From NCBI GenBank assembly GCA_016714015.1, contig JADJNZ010000008.1, positions 124,001 to 188,000 on the forward strand: a stretch of DNA of 64,000 nt, in the 5' to 3' direction. Position numbers and translations under genes: made by a program. Under the pieces are notes generated by a model, which was not told the origin of the DNA, made no database searches, and was given only the letters and a program-made list of their open reading frames with translations. Origin of the DNA: Gemmatimonadota bacterium (GTDB lineage Bacteria; Gemmatimonadota; Gemmatimonadetes; Gemmatimonadales; Gemmatimonadaceae). Numbering within the stretch: the first letter of the stretch is position 1; each line of letters starts with the position of its first letter. Shown piece after piece: positions 8,172 to 17,089 of this stretch.

Positions 8172-11100
8172 ATGGTGACCATGCCGCGCCGGCCGCTTCT
8201 GGCCCTGCTCGCCGCGACGCTCTCGCTCGCCGCGCCGTTCGCCGCCCCGCTCCGGGCTCAGACGCGCGCCCAGACGCGCCTCGATCTGCTCGTCGCCGCG
8301 ACCACCGATGTCCACGGCCGCCTCCGCGGCTGGGACTACTACGCGGACGCCGAGGACCCGGTCCGGGGGCTCTCCCGCGCGGGGACGATCATCGATTCGC
8401 TCCGGAAGGCGGCGCCCGGCCGCGTGGTGCTCGTCGATGCGGGGGACCTGCTCCAAGGCAATCCGATGACCTACGTGGCGGCACGGGTCGATTCGCTCGC
8501 GCCGCATCCGGTGGTCGCGGCGATGAACGTGCTCCGCTACGACGCCGCCGCGCTCGGCAACCACGAATTCAACTACGGGCTCCCGATCCTCGACCGCGCG
8601 ACGCGCCAGGCGCGGTTCCCGTTCCTCGCGGCCAACACCGAGCGGCTCGACGGCGGCCGGGTGTACGCGCCGTGGACGATGGTCACCCGCAAGGGCGTGA
8701 AGGTCGCGATCATCGGCGTGACGACCCCCGGCGCGATGGTGTGGGACCGGGACAACCTCCGGGGCCGGCTGCGGGTGCATGACATCGTGTCCTCCCTCCC
8801 GGCGCAGGTCGCGGCGGTGCGCCGCGCCGGCGCGGACCTCGTCGTGGTCGTCGCGCACTCGGGGCTGGGTGGCGAGAACTCGTACGACGCGGCGGGGAAC
8901 GGCCTGGGGGACGAGAACGCGATGGCGCGGGTCGCGCGCGAGGTCGCCGGTGTGGATCTCATCGTCGTCGGGCACTCGCACCGTGAGGTGGCCGACACGA
9001 CCATCAACGGCGTGCTCATCGTGCAGCCGCGGAACTGGGCGACGAGCGTCTCGGTGTCGACGATCGGGCTCGAGCGGCGCGACGGGCGCTGGCAGGTCGC
9101 GGCGAAGCGCGGCGCGCTGGTGCAGGCCCGCGGGCACGCCGAGCACGCCGGGGTGGTGCGGGCGGTGGCGCGGGCGCATGCCGCCGCACTCCGGCACTCC
9201 AACGAGGTGATCGGGCGCACGACGGTCGCCTGGCGCACCGATTCGGCGCGCGTGCGGGACATGGCGCTGATCGACCTGATCCAGTCGGCGCAGATGCGCG
9301 CGACCAAGGCCGACCTCTCGGTCGCGTCGGCGTTCACGCTCGACGCCACGCTGGAGCCGGGGCCGATCACGGTCCGGCAGATCGCCCAGCTCTATCCGTA
9401 CGAGAACTCCCTCCGCGCGGTCCGGCTCACCGGGGCGCAGGTGCGCGCCTTCCTCGAGCACAGCGCGCGCTTCTGGCTCGTCGAACCGGACGGCCGCGGA
9501 GGCCTCCGGTCGCGGCCCGATCCGCGGATCCCCGGTTACAACTTCGACATCCTCGCCGGCGCGGACTACGATCTCGACCTCTCGCGGCCGATGGGTGCGC
9601 GCGTGACGCGCCTCGAGTACCGCGGCAAGCCGATGGTCGAGACCGACAGCTTCACCGTCGCGGTGAACAACTACCGGGCGGGCGGGGCGGGCGGCTATAC
9701 CATGTTCACCGCTGCGCCGGTGGTGTTCGAGTCCCCCACCGAGATCCGCGACCTGCTCATCGAGGAGGTCCGGCGTCGCGGGACCATCGAGCCGGCGGAC
9801 GTGTTCGCGCCCAACTGGCGTCTTTTGCGGCCGCGGCGCACGCTCCGCGTGATCGCGTTCAACGACTTCCACGGCGCGCTGGAGAAGCGGCCCGACGGCA
9901 ACGCGGGCAATCGTGGTGGTGCGGCCGAGCTCGGGGCGATGATCGCGCGCGCGCGCGCCGAGTGCGCGCCGACCTGTGTGCCGATCGTCCTGCACGGCGG
10001 CGACCTCTTCCAGGGGACGCCGGCGTCGAACCTCGCGTTCGGGCGCACGGTGGTGCCGGTGCTCGACGCGTTCGGCGTGATGGCGGGCGCGATGGGCAAT
10101 CATGAGTTCGACTGGACGCAGGACACGCTGCGCGCCCGGATGGCGGAGCTGCACTCGCCGATCCTCGGCGCCAACGTCACCTACGCCGACGGCCGCGACG
10201 TGCCGTGGATCCCCGACGACACGCTGCTCACGGTCGAGGGCGCGCGGATCGGCGTGATCGGCATCGCCGACCCGGAGACGCCGACGACGACGATGCCCAA
10301 GCACGTGGCGGACCTGCGCTTCGTCGACCCGGCGCCGGTGATCCGGCAGCGCGCGGCGGCGCTCCGCGCCCGCGGCGCGGAGCTGGTGATCGTCGTCGCG
10401 CACATGGGCGGGTTCTGCGACCGCGCCGATCCCGACAAGTGCACGGGGGACATCTTCGACCTCGCGCGCGCCCTCTCGCCAGACGACGTGCAGGCGATCG
10501 TGAGCGGACACACGCACTCGCCGGTCGGGACGGTCGTCAACAACATCCCCATCGTGCAGGCCCGCTCGAGCGCTCGCGCGCTCGGCGTGATCGACCTGCC
10601 GCTGGGCTGGGCCGCCTCGCACGCCGGGCGCCCCAGCCTCTGGTCGGTCACGAGCGACAGCATCACGCCCGATCCGGCCGTCGCGGCGCTCGTGCGCCAG
10701 GCGATGGCCTCGGTGGCCGACCGCATCTCGGCGAAGGTGGTGGACCTCGACGCACCGCTGCCGCGCGAAGGGAACCAGTACGCGCTCGGGAACCTGATCG
10801 CCGACGCGCAGCGGATCGCGGGGCGCGGCGACATCGGCGTGATGAACAACGGCGGCATTCGCACCGGGGTGCGCGCGGGCACCGTGACCTGGGGCGACCT
10901 CTACGAGGTGCAGCCGTTCGGCAACCGCCTCGTCGCGGTGACCATCAAGGGGGACGCTCTCCGGCGCTACCTCGAGGCGCTGGTGGACAGCGACTCGCCT
11001 CGGTATCACGTGAGCGGCGTGCGGATGGAGTTCGATCCGACCGCCCCGCGCGGCCAGCGGTTGCGGCAGGTGACGCTCTCCGACCGGTCGCGGCTCGATG

Positions 11101-11300
11101 ACCGGAAGAAGTACCGCGTGATCATGACCGACTTCATGGCCTCGGGCGGCGACGGCGCGCAGCTGGCGCGCGACGCGGTGATCGAGGAACTCAACCGCCT
11201 GGACCTCGACGTCCTGGTGGACCACCTGCGGGCCACGCCCGGCGGCCGCTTCACGCCGACCGACGCGCTGAAGGCGCCGCGCATCACGACCATCCGATGA
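8172..11300 (+). CDS. Tandem double UshA-type nucleotidase / cyclic-nucleotide phosphodiesterase
   Basis: About 1,042 residues, roughly twice the family's usual length. A signal peptide (PLLALLAATLSLAAPFAAPL) is followed by two complete metallophosphoesterase plus 5'-nucleotidase C-terminal units. Unit 1 has TTDVHGRLRG (about 45-50), GNHEFNYG and VGHSHREV. Unit 2 begins about 558 with AFNDFHGALE, then GNHEFDW, SGHTHSP and a C-terminal ending MNNGGIRTGVRAG. The first unit resembles CpdB (2',3'-cyclic phosphodiesterase), the second 5'-nucleotidase. It should release nucleosides from nucleotides outside the inner membrane. It is the first gene of a coupled operon with add and punA. An in-frame ATG at 8181 is the alternative start. 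Confidence 0.85.
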   Translation: MVTMPRRPLLALLAATLSLAAPFAAPLRAQTRAQTRLDLLVAATTDVHGRLRGWDYYADAEDPVRGLSRAGTIIDSLRKAAPGRVVLVDAGDLLQGNPMTYVAARVDSLAPHPVVAAMNVLRYDAAALGNHEFNYGLPILDRATRQARFPFLAANTERLDGGRVYAPWTMVTRKGVKVAIIGVTTPGAMVWDRDNLRGRLRVHDIVSSLPAQVAAVRRAGADLVVVVAHSGLGGENSYDAAGNGLGDENAMARVAREVAGVDLIVVGHSHREVADTTINGVLIVQPRNWATSVSVSTIGLERRDGRWQVAAKRGALVQARGHAEHAGVVRAVARAHAAALRHSNEVIGRTTVAWRTDSARVRDMALIDLIQSAQMRATKADLSVASAFTLDATLEPGPITVRQIAQLYPYENSLRAVRLTGAQVRAFLEHSARFWLVEPDGRGGLRSRPDPRIPGYNFDILAGADYDLDLSRPMGARVTRLEYRGKPMVETDSFTVAVNNYRAGGAGGYTMFTAAPVVFESPTEIRDLLIEEVRRRGTIEPADVFAPNWRLLRPRRTLRVIAFNDFHGALEKRPDGNAGNRGGAAELGAMIARARAECAPTCVPIVLHGGDLFQGTPASNLAFGRTVVPVLDAFGVMAGAMGNHEFDWTQDTLRARMAELHSPILGANVTYADGRDVPWIPDDTLLTVEGARIGVIGIADPETPTTTMPKHVADLRFVDPAPVIRQRAAALRARGAELVIVVAHMGGFCDRADPDKCTGDIFDLARALSPDDVQAIVSGHTHSPVGTVVNNIPIVQARSSARALGVIDLPLGWAASHAGRPSLWSVTSDSITPDPAVAALVRQAMASVADRISAKVVDLDAPLPREGNQYALGNLIADAQRIAGRGDIGVMNNGGIRTGVRAGTVTWGDLYEVQPFGNRLVAVTIKGDALRRYLEALVDSDSPRYHVSGVRMEFDPTAPRGQRLRQVTLSDRSRLDDRKKYRVIMTDFMASGGDGAQLARDAVIEELNRLDLDVLVDHLRATPGGRFTPTDALKAPRITTIR

Positions 11301-11536
11301 CCGAATCCTTGCGCGTCTTCGTCAACGGCGCGGGCGTCTCCGTGCCCCCCGGCAGCACCGTCCTCGACGCGGTGCTCGCCGCCGACCCCGCCGCCGCCGA
11401 CGCGGTGCGCGGCGGCACGCGCGCCGTCGCCGACAGTCGAGGCATCGTCGTCCCGCCCGAGACCGTCGTCTCGGGGGGCTACGTCATGCGCCTCGTCTCC
11501 GCCCGGCAGAAGGCCGACGCCGCCGACGTGGAATGA
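11297..11536 (+). CDS. Small ThiS/MoaD-like or ferredoxin-like protein
   Basis: 79 residues with the beginning of a ubiquitin-like/ThiS pattern (LRVFVNGAGVSVPPGSTVLDAVLAAD), but it lacks the C-terminal GG needed for sulfur carriage, ending instead in KADAADVE. It overlaps the stop of the nucleotidase and the start of adenosine deaminase by ATGA on both sides, so it is co-translated within the purine operon. Its role is not known; an accessory for a salvage enzyme is only a guess. Real coding is supported by the double coupling. Confidence 0.72.
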   Translation: MTESLRVFVNGAGVSVPPGSTVLDAVLAADPAAADAVRGGTRAVADSRGIVVPPETVVSGGYVMRLVSARQKADAADVE

Positions 11537-12576
11537 CGCGCGTCACGAGTGAGCTGATCCGCCGCATCCCCAAGGCGGAGCTGCACTGCCATCTCGACGG
11601 CTCGGTGCGGCCGGCGACGCTGCTCGACCTCGCGCGCGACCAGCGCAAGCGGATGCCCCGCGACGACGCCGACGCCCTCGCCGAGTTCATGCGCGTGGAC
11701 GATGCGCGCAACCTCGAGGAGTACCTCGAGCGCTTCAGCATCACGCTCTCGGTGATGCAGCAGGCCGAGGCGATGGAGCGGATCGCGTACGAGCTCGCGG
11801 AGGACGCGGCGAAGGAGGGGATCCGCTACCTCGAGACGCGCTATGCGCCGATCCTCAACATCCACGAGGGGCTCTCGCTCGAGGCGGTCGTGGAAGCGTC
11901 GCTGCGCGGCCTCGCGCGCGCCGAGCGCGAGCACGGCATCGTCTCGAAGCTCGTCATCTGCGCCATCCGCAACATGCCGCCGACCGCGTCGCTCGAGCTC
12001 GCCTGGCTCGCGGTGGACTTCAAGGGTGAAGGGGTCGTGGGCTTCGACCTCGCCGGCGGCGAGATCGGCAATCCGGCCTCGGCGCACGCGCAGGCCTTCC
12101 TGCATTGCGAGGAGAACGGCCTCCCCTGTACCTGCCACGCGGGCGAAGGCGACGGCGCGGGCTCGATCGCGCAGGCGATGCACACCTGCCACGCGCACCG
12201 GATCGGCCACGGCACGCACCTCATCGATGACCCGGCGCTCATGGCCGAGGCGAAGGCGAGCGGCGTCGCGATCGAGTGCTGCCTCACGAGCAACGTGCAG
12301 ACGCGGGCCACGGCGTCCTATGACACGCATCCGCTCCGGCAGTACTTCGACGCGGGACTGCAGGTGTCGATCAACACCGACAACCGCTTGATGAGCGGGA
12401 CCGACCTCGTCACCGAGTACGGCCTCGCGGCGAAGCACCTCGGGTTCACGTTCGACGAACTGCTGCGCCTCGCGCGGCAGGGCTTCACGAACGGCTTCCT
12501 TCCCGACGCCGAGAAGCAGGCGCTGCTCGCGCGGGTGGACGCCGACATCGCCGCGTTGCGGCGGGAGGTCCGATGA
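11533..12576 (+). CDS. add: Adenosine deaminase
   Basis: 347 residues. Zinc ligands lie in KAELHCHLDGS (H18, H20). The HAGEG motif (catalytic Glu and a His ligand) and GHGTHL also match. The usual NTDDP is NTDNR here, so one Asp of the pair is replaced by Asn; the first Asp, which binds zinc, remains. The enzyme converts adenosine to inosine in the cytoplasm. Overlapping ATGA junctions join it to the ThiS-like gene and to punA, giving the sequence nucleotide to nucleoside to inosine to hypoxanthine. It could also act on aminofutalosine or adenine. Confidence 0.88.
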   Translation: MTRVTSELIRRIPKAELHCHLDGSVRPATLLDLARDQRKRMPRDDADALAEFMRVDDARNLEEYLERFSITLSVMQQAEAMERIAYELAEDAAKEGIRYLETRYAPILNIHEGLSLEAVVEASLRGLARAEREHGIVSKLVICAIRNMPPTASLELAWLAVDFKGEGVVGFDLAGGEIGNPASAHAQAFLHCEENGLPCTCHAGEGDGAGSIAQAMHTCHAHRIGHGTHLIDDPALMAEAKASGVAIECCLTSNVQTRATASYDTHPLRQYFDAGLQVSINTDNRLMSGTDLVTEYGLAAKHLGFTFDELLRLARQGFTNGFLPDAEKQALLARVDADIAALRREVR

Positions 12577-13406
12577 CCGGTGCGTCCTCGCATGGGCAGG
12601 ACGACGCGGCGCGCGCCGCTGCCGCGGTGCGCGAGCGGCTCGGCGTGCGCACGCCGGCGGCGGCGATCGTCCTCGGCTCCGGGCTCGGCGCGCTCGCCGA
12701 CCGCGTGACCGACGCGACGCGCGTGCCGTACGCGGAGATCCCCGGCTTCCATGCGCCGAAGGTCGAAGGGCATCGCGGTGAGCTCATCCGCGGGATGCTC
12801 GGCGGGCGCGAGGTGCTGCTGCTCGCCGGGCGCTTCCATATGTACGAGGGCCACGACGCGCGCGAGGCGGCGTTCCCGGTGCGCGTCGTGCACGCGCTCG
12901 GCGCCAAGGTGCTGTTCGTCTCGAACGCGGCGGGTGGCATCCGGCGCACCTTCCGCCCGGGCGACCTGATGCTCATCGCCGATCACCTCAACCTGATGTT
13001 CCGCAATCCGCTCATCGGGCCGGCGGAGCCGGGCGAGACGCGCTTCCCCGACATGAGCGCACCGTGGAGCCCGCGGCTCGGCACACTGCTGGAGTCGGCC
13101 GCCCGCACCGAGGGGATCGCGCTGCAGCGCGGCGTGTACGCCGGGCTGCTGGGCCCGACCTACGAGACGCCGGCCGAGATCCGCATGCTGGAGCGGATGG
13201 GCGCCGACGCGGTGGGGATGAGCACGGTGCCCGAGGTGATCGTCGGGCGCGCGCTGGGGATGGAGGTCGCGGGGATCTCGCTGATCACGAACCCGGCGGC
13301 GGGGATCTCGCCGACGCCGCTGAACCACGCCGAAGTGGTGGAGGTCGGCGCGCAGGCGTCGCGCGCGTTCAGCGGATTGGTGGAGCGCTGGGTCGGGCTG
13401 CTGTAG
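12573..13406 (+). CDS. punA: Purine nucleoside phosphorylase
   Basis: 277 residues of the trimeric PNP family: GSGLGALAD near the N-terminus, phosphate-binding HRGEL and GRFHMYEGHD, VSNAAGGI, then GPTYETPAEIRM and GADAVGMSTVPE. It cleaves purine nucleosides with phosphate to base and ribose-1-phosphate. It is the last gene of the coupled salvage operon and converges with the M48 protease gene only 11 bases away. Confidence 0.9.
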   Translation: MTGASSHGQDDAARAAAAVRERLGVRTPAAAIVLGSGLGALADRVTDATRVPYAEIPGFHAPKVEGHRGELIRGMLGGREVLLLAGRFHMYEGHDAREAAFPVRVVHALGAKVLFVSNAAGGIRRTFRPGDLMLIADHLNLMFRNPLIGPAEPGETRFPDMSAPWSPRLGTLLESAARTEGIALQRGVYAGLLGPTYETPAEIRMLERMGADAVGMSTVPEVIVGRALGMEVAGISLITNPAAGISPTPLNHAEVVEVGAQASRAFSGLVERWVGLL

Positions 13407-13417
13407 CGCGGGGCGCG

Positions 13418-14212
13418 TCAGCGCGACGGCGGCGAGGGCGGCAGGGCCTGCAGGCGCCGCTTGAACGCCTGGAAGTTCGGCGTGTCCTTGGTCAGGCCAC
13501 GCAGTTGTCCGGTGGGGATCTTCGCGATGCGGGCGCGGGCGGCGGAGATGCGGGACTCCTCGAGCGGGTGCGACCGGAACCAGCTGTCGAGCGCGTCGGG
13601 CTTGGTCTCGCGCTCGGCGAGCAGGATCTGGAACATCTCGGGGATCCCGGCGGGATCGATGCCGGCGGAGACGACGTACTTCACGCCCTCGCCATCGGCC
13701 TCGTCCTCGTCGGAGCGCGAGAAGCTCGCGAAGGCGGCGCCGGCGCCGATCTGGATGGCGGCCGAACTCGCCTGGTTGTTGCAGATGCTGGTGAGGACGC
13801 AGACCGCGGTGAGGCCGACGTTGGCGCCCTGCGCCTTCTGCATCTGCTGGATGCTGTGGCGCATGGTGACGTGGCCGATCTCGTGGCCGAGGACGCCCGC
13901 GACCTGGGCCATGTTCGTCGCACGCTCGATGAGGCCGCGATTGACGTAGATGAAGCCGCCCGGGACGGCGAAGGCGTTCACGTCCTTGCTGTCGACGATG
14001 AAGAAGCGCCAGTCGAGGTTGCGGCTGTCGGCGATGCGGGCGATCGAATCGCCGAGTACGTTGATGTAGCGATTGAGCTCCGCGTCCTGCACGAGCGGGA
14101 GCTCCTTGCTGATCTGCTGGGCGTAGCCGGCCCCCATCTCCACTTCCTGCTGGGTGGAGACGGCACAGCCGCTGACGAGGGCCGAGAGGGCGAGAGTCTT
14201 CAGGAGTCGCAT
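13418..14212 (-). CDS. M48-family lipoprotein metalloprotease
   Basis: 264 residues from the ATG at 14212. The signal peptide MRLLKTLALSALVSGC gives lipidation at Cys16. The catalytic HEIGH is at 110-114, with a downstream acidic zinc-ligand region (DEDEADGEGVKYV) and FRSHPLEESRISA. Related BepA/LoiP-type proteases degrade misassembled outer-membrane proteins in the periplasm. The open frame extends upstream over the trmH-like gene, but that part is an antisense shadow. The start codon lies within the same GCATGC palindrome as the divergent gene's start. Confidence 0.85.
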   Translation of the reverse strand: MRLLKTLALSALVSGCAVSTQQEVEMGAGYAQQISKELPLVQDAELNRYINVLGDSIARIADSRNLDWRFFIVDSKDVNAFAVPGGFIYVNRGLIERATNMAQVAGVLGHEIGHVTMRHSIQQMQKAQGANVGLTAVCVLTSICNNQASSAAIQIGAGAAFASFSRSDEDEADGEGVKYVVSAGIDPAGIPEMFQILLAERETKPDALDSWFRSHPLEESRISAARARIAKIPTGQLRGLTKDTPNFQAFKRRLQALPPSPPSR

Positions 14213-14975
14213 GCGAATATTGACCCTAGCGCGGGACCTGACACGCCGCAAGGCGCGCGAGAAGAGCGGGCTCTTCGTCGCGGAGGGGATCCGCACCGTT
14301 GAGGAGCTTTTGGCGTCGCGCCTGCGCATCAGTGGCGCGATCACCTGCGACCTCCTCGACCGCACGGCGCGCGGGGCGGCGCTCGCCGCGCAGCTGCACG
14401 CGCGCGACGTGGACGTGATCCGGGTGAGTGAACGCGAGTTCCTCACGGCGAGCGACACCGAGCATCCGCAGGGCGTGCTCGCGGTCGCGGAGCAGCCGGT
14501 CGAGACGCTCGATGAACTGGAGCTCCCGGCGGTGGCGCGCCTCCTCGTGCTCGACGGCATCCAGGATCCCGGCAACGTGGGCACGATGCTGCGCACCGCC
14601 GCGGCGCTCGGCGTGACGGCGACGCTCGTGCTGCCCGGGACGGTGGATCCGTGGAACGCGAAGGTGGTGCGGAGCGCGGTGGGGATCCAGTTCCGCCACC
14701 GGACGATCTCCTGCACGGAGGAGGCGCTGGTGGCGTTCCTCGGCCGTACGGCGGTGCCGATGTGGGGGGCGGCGCTGGAGGGACGGCCGGTGGAGGAGTT
14801 GAAGCCGCCGGCGCGGCTCGCGCTGGTGGTCGGGAACGAGGGGGCCGGGCTCAAGGCCTCGGTGCGTGACGCCTGCGAGGGGCTGGTCGCCCTTCCGATG
14901 GCCCCGGGCGTGGAGTCGCTCAACGTCGCGGTGGCCGCCGGCATCGCCCTCTACGCCCTGAGACCGCGTTCGTGA
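14211..14975 (+). CDS. TrmH/SpoU-family RNA 2'-O-methyltransferase
   Basis: 254 residues from the ATG at 14211, preceded by AGGAG 4 bases upstream. An N-terminal substrate-binding domain (RRKAREKSGLFVAEG, about 11-25) is followed by the SPOUT catalytic domain with its three motifs: GIQDPGNVGTMLRTAAALG, LVVGNEGAGL and MAPGVESLNVAVAAGI. It is expected to methylate a ribose in rRNA or tRNA. Its stop overlaps the GTG start of the prepilin peptidase gene. The upstream ATG at 14154 lies inside the divergent gene and gives an unlikely N-terminus. Confidence 0.87.
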   Translation: MRILTLARDLTRRKAREKSGLFVAEGIRTVEELLASRLRISGAITCDLLDRTARGAALAAQLHARDVDVIRVSEREFLTASDTEHPQGVLAVAEQPVETLDELELPAVARLLVLDGIQDPGNVGTMLRTAAALGVTATLVLPGTVDPWNAKVVRSAVGIQFRHRTISCTEEALVAFLGRTAVPMWGAALEGRPVEELKPPARLALVVGNEGAGLKASVRDACEGLVALPMAPGVESLNVAVAAGIALYALRPRS

Positions 14976-15793
14976 CCCTTCCGTTCCTCCTGCCCGTCCT
15001 CTGGATCGGCGCCTCGATCGGCTCCTTCCTGAACGTATGTATCTCGCGCTGGCCCGCCGAGCTCTCGGTGGTCGCGCCGCGCTCGCGCTGCCCGCGCTGC
15101 GAGCGCCCCATCGCCTGGTACGACAACATCCCGCTGCTGAGCTGGCTAATCCTGCGCGGGAAGTGCCGCGGCTGCGCCCTGCCGATCAGCGTCCAGTACC
15201 CGCTCATCGAGGCGACGGTCGCGGCGATCTGGGTGTGGGCGGTGGTGGCGTACGGGCCCACGCTCACCGCGCTGCGGATCGCCATCGCCGCGACGATCCT
15301 CCTCGGCATCGCGATCACCGACCTGCTGCACTACGTGATCCCCGACGGCTTCACGGTCACCGGCTTCGTGCTCGGACTGGTGTTCCCAGTCGTCGCGATG
15401 TTCGGGTTCGAGCAGGGGCCGTTCGCCGGCCCGTGGGATGCGTTCGTCGGCGCGTGCACGGGAGCCGGCCTGATCGCCATCGTCGGCTGGCTGGGCGAGG
15501 TCGCGCTCCGCAAGGAGGCGATGGGGCAGGGGGACGTGACGCTCATGGCGTTCGTGGGCGCGCTGGTCGGGCCGGGGCGCGCGCTGCTCACGGTGTTCGT
15601 CGCGGCGGCCCTCGCGAGTGTCGCCTTCCTCGTCGTCGTCGCGCCCGTCGCGTATGTTCGGGCGAAGCGGAAGCAGGTGGAGTTCGAACTCCCGCTCGTG
15701 CCGTTCGGCGTCTTCCTCGCGCCGGCCGGCATGCTCACGCTGCTCTGGGGTAACACCCTCATCGATTGGTACATCGCCACGCTCCTCGGCTGA
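14972..15793 (+). CDS. pilD: Type IV prepilin peptidase / N-methyltransferase
   Basis: 273 residues, a full-length bifunctional A24 peptidase. The N-terminal cytoplasmic loop has a Cys4 zinc site (CPRC and CRGC), and about eight membrane segments follow. The catalytic aspartates are in ITDLLHYVIPD and the GQGDVTLM motif (GxGD). It would cleave and methylate the prepilin-like leaders of GspG-K encoded 43-46 kb further on; the gsp operon has no peptidase of its own. The start is GTG, overlapping the previous stop as GTGA. Confidence 0.92.
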   Translation: MTLPFLLPVLWIGASIGSFLNVCISRWPAELSVVAPRSRCPRCERPIAWYDNIPLLSWLILRGKCRGCALPISVQYPLIEATVAAIWVWAVVAYGPTLTALRIAIAATILLGIAITDLLHYVIPDGFTVTGFVLGLVFPVVAMFGFEQGPFAGPWDAFVGACTGAGLIAIVGWLGEVALRKEAMGQGDVTLMAFVGALVGPGRALLTVFVAAALASVAFLVVVAPVAYVRAKRKQVEFELPLVPFGVFLAPAGMLTLLWGNTLIDWYIATLLG

Positions 15794-15823
15794 GCGCGGT
15801 CCTCCCTCCTCCCGCCGCACCCG

Positions 15824-17089
15824 ATGCCCTTCGTCCGTCGCCTCGCGCTCCCGCTCGTCGTCCTCGCCCTCGCCGCCTGCGCCAAGGAGCCGCCGGGCTA
15901 CGAAGGGCCCTTCCGGCGCCAGGTGCGCAAGGCGATCCCCGAGATCGAGGAGTCGACGGGGCTCGCGTTCAAGACGCTGCCGGTGCTGCAGGAGCGCACG
16001 CGGGACGAGGTGCGGGCCTTCGTCGAGAAGAGCTTCACCGACCAGGTCACGCCGATCGAGCTCGCCGGCGTGCAGCAGGCGTACCAGCTCTTCGGGCTTC
16101 TCCCCGACACGCTCGACCTCCGCGCCTTCTTCATCGACCTCCTCACCGAGCAGGTCGCGGGCTACTACGACCCGGCCACGAAGGTCCTCTATGTGGTGAA
16201 GGACGCGCCGGCCGACATGCGCGACATCACCATCGCGCACGAGCTCGTGCACGCGCTGCAGGACCAGCACACGCGGATCGATTCGGTGCAGTCGCTCAAG
16301 GGCGACAACGACCGCATGGTCGCGATGCAGGCGGTGATCGAGGGGCAGGCCACCTACGAGCAGATCATCAGCATGACCGGCGGCAGCGACATGGACATGC
16401 GCATCCCGGGCGGCTGGGACCGCGTGCGTGACGCCATCCGCTCGGCCCCTTCCTCGATGCCGAAGTTCGCCGCCTCGCCGCTGTACATCCAGGAGACGAT
16501 GCTCTTCCCGTACCTGAGCGGCGCGGAGTTCATCCGGCAGTTCAAGCGCCGCCGGTCGGGCGAGGCGCCCTTCTCGCCGTTCGCCTCATCCACCGAGCAG
16601 GTGCTGCATCCGGAGAAGTACCTCGACTCGATCCCCGACGTCCCGACGCGCGTCACGCTCGCCGCCCCGGGCGGGGCCTCCCTCGTGCACGAGGACAACC
16701 TCGGCGAGTTCGAGACGCGACTCTTCGTCTACCAGCACCTCAAGGACGAGGGGACGGCCGTCGCCGCGTCGATGGGGTGGGACGGGGACCGCTTCCAGGT
16801 GGTGAACACCGCCGCCGGCGCGGCCCTCGGCTGGGTGACGGTCTGGGACTCGCCCGTTGATGCCGCCGAGTTCCGTGACGTGATGCAGCGGCTGCTCGAG
16901 CGGCGCTACAAGCTGGCGGCGGGGAGCGGTGGCAGTGCCGAGGTGCGTCAGTGGACGACGGCGCGTCGCCGCCTGCTGCTCGAGGCGGGGACCATCGCGG
17001 GGCGACCCGTCGTGATCCTCGAGGACAAGCCGCTCGGCGCGGCGGCCCGCATCCTGACGCTCGACCGCGTGACGTTGCAGGAGCCCTGA
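15824..17089 (+). CDS. Lipoprotein with HExxH metalloprotease-like motif
   Basis: 421 residues with the lipoprotein signal MPFVRRLALPLVVLALAAC (Cys19). The motif HELVHALQDQH at 139-149 has the HExxH form of gluzincin-type proteases, preceded by YYDPATKVLYV. This matches a widespread uncharacterised group of secreted DUF proteins with a zinc-peptidase core. The substrate is unknown. Its stop overlaps the ATG of the RDD-SpoIIM gene by one base, so the two are coupled, which hints at a role at the cell envelope. Confidence 0.75.
   Translation: MPFVRRLALPLVVLALAACAKEPPGYEGPFRRQVRKAIPEIEESTGLAFKTLPVLQERTRDEVRAFVEKSFTDQVTPIELAGVQQAYQLFGLLPDTLDLRAFFIDLLTEQVAGYYDPATKVLYVVKDAPADMRDITIAHELVHALQDQHTRIDSVQSLKGDNDRMVAMQAVIEGQATYEQIISMTGGSDMDMRIPGGWDRVRDAIRSAPSSMPKFAASPLYIQETMLFPYLSGAEFIRQFKRRRSGEAPFSPFASSTEQVLHPEKYLDSIPDVPTRVTLAAPGGASLVHEDNLGEFETRLFVYQHLKDEGTAVAASMGWDGDRFQVVNTAAGAALGWVTVWDSPVDAAEFRDVMQRLLERRYKLAAGSGGSAEVRQWTTARRRLLLEAGTIAGRPVVILEDKPLGAAARILTLDRVTLQEP

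Noticed and set aside
8160..11225. 1,021-codon open frame on the minus strand opposite the double nucleotidase gene
   Set aside because: It is an antisense shadow of high-G+C codons: rich in Arg, Ala, His and Asp, with no domain, no start context, and a convincing enzyme on the other strand.
13418..14944. 508-residue version of the M48 protease
   Set aside because: The N-terminal 240 codons are antisense to the methyltransferase; the lipoprotein signal at 14212 gives the real start.
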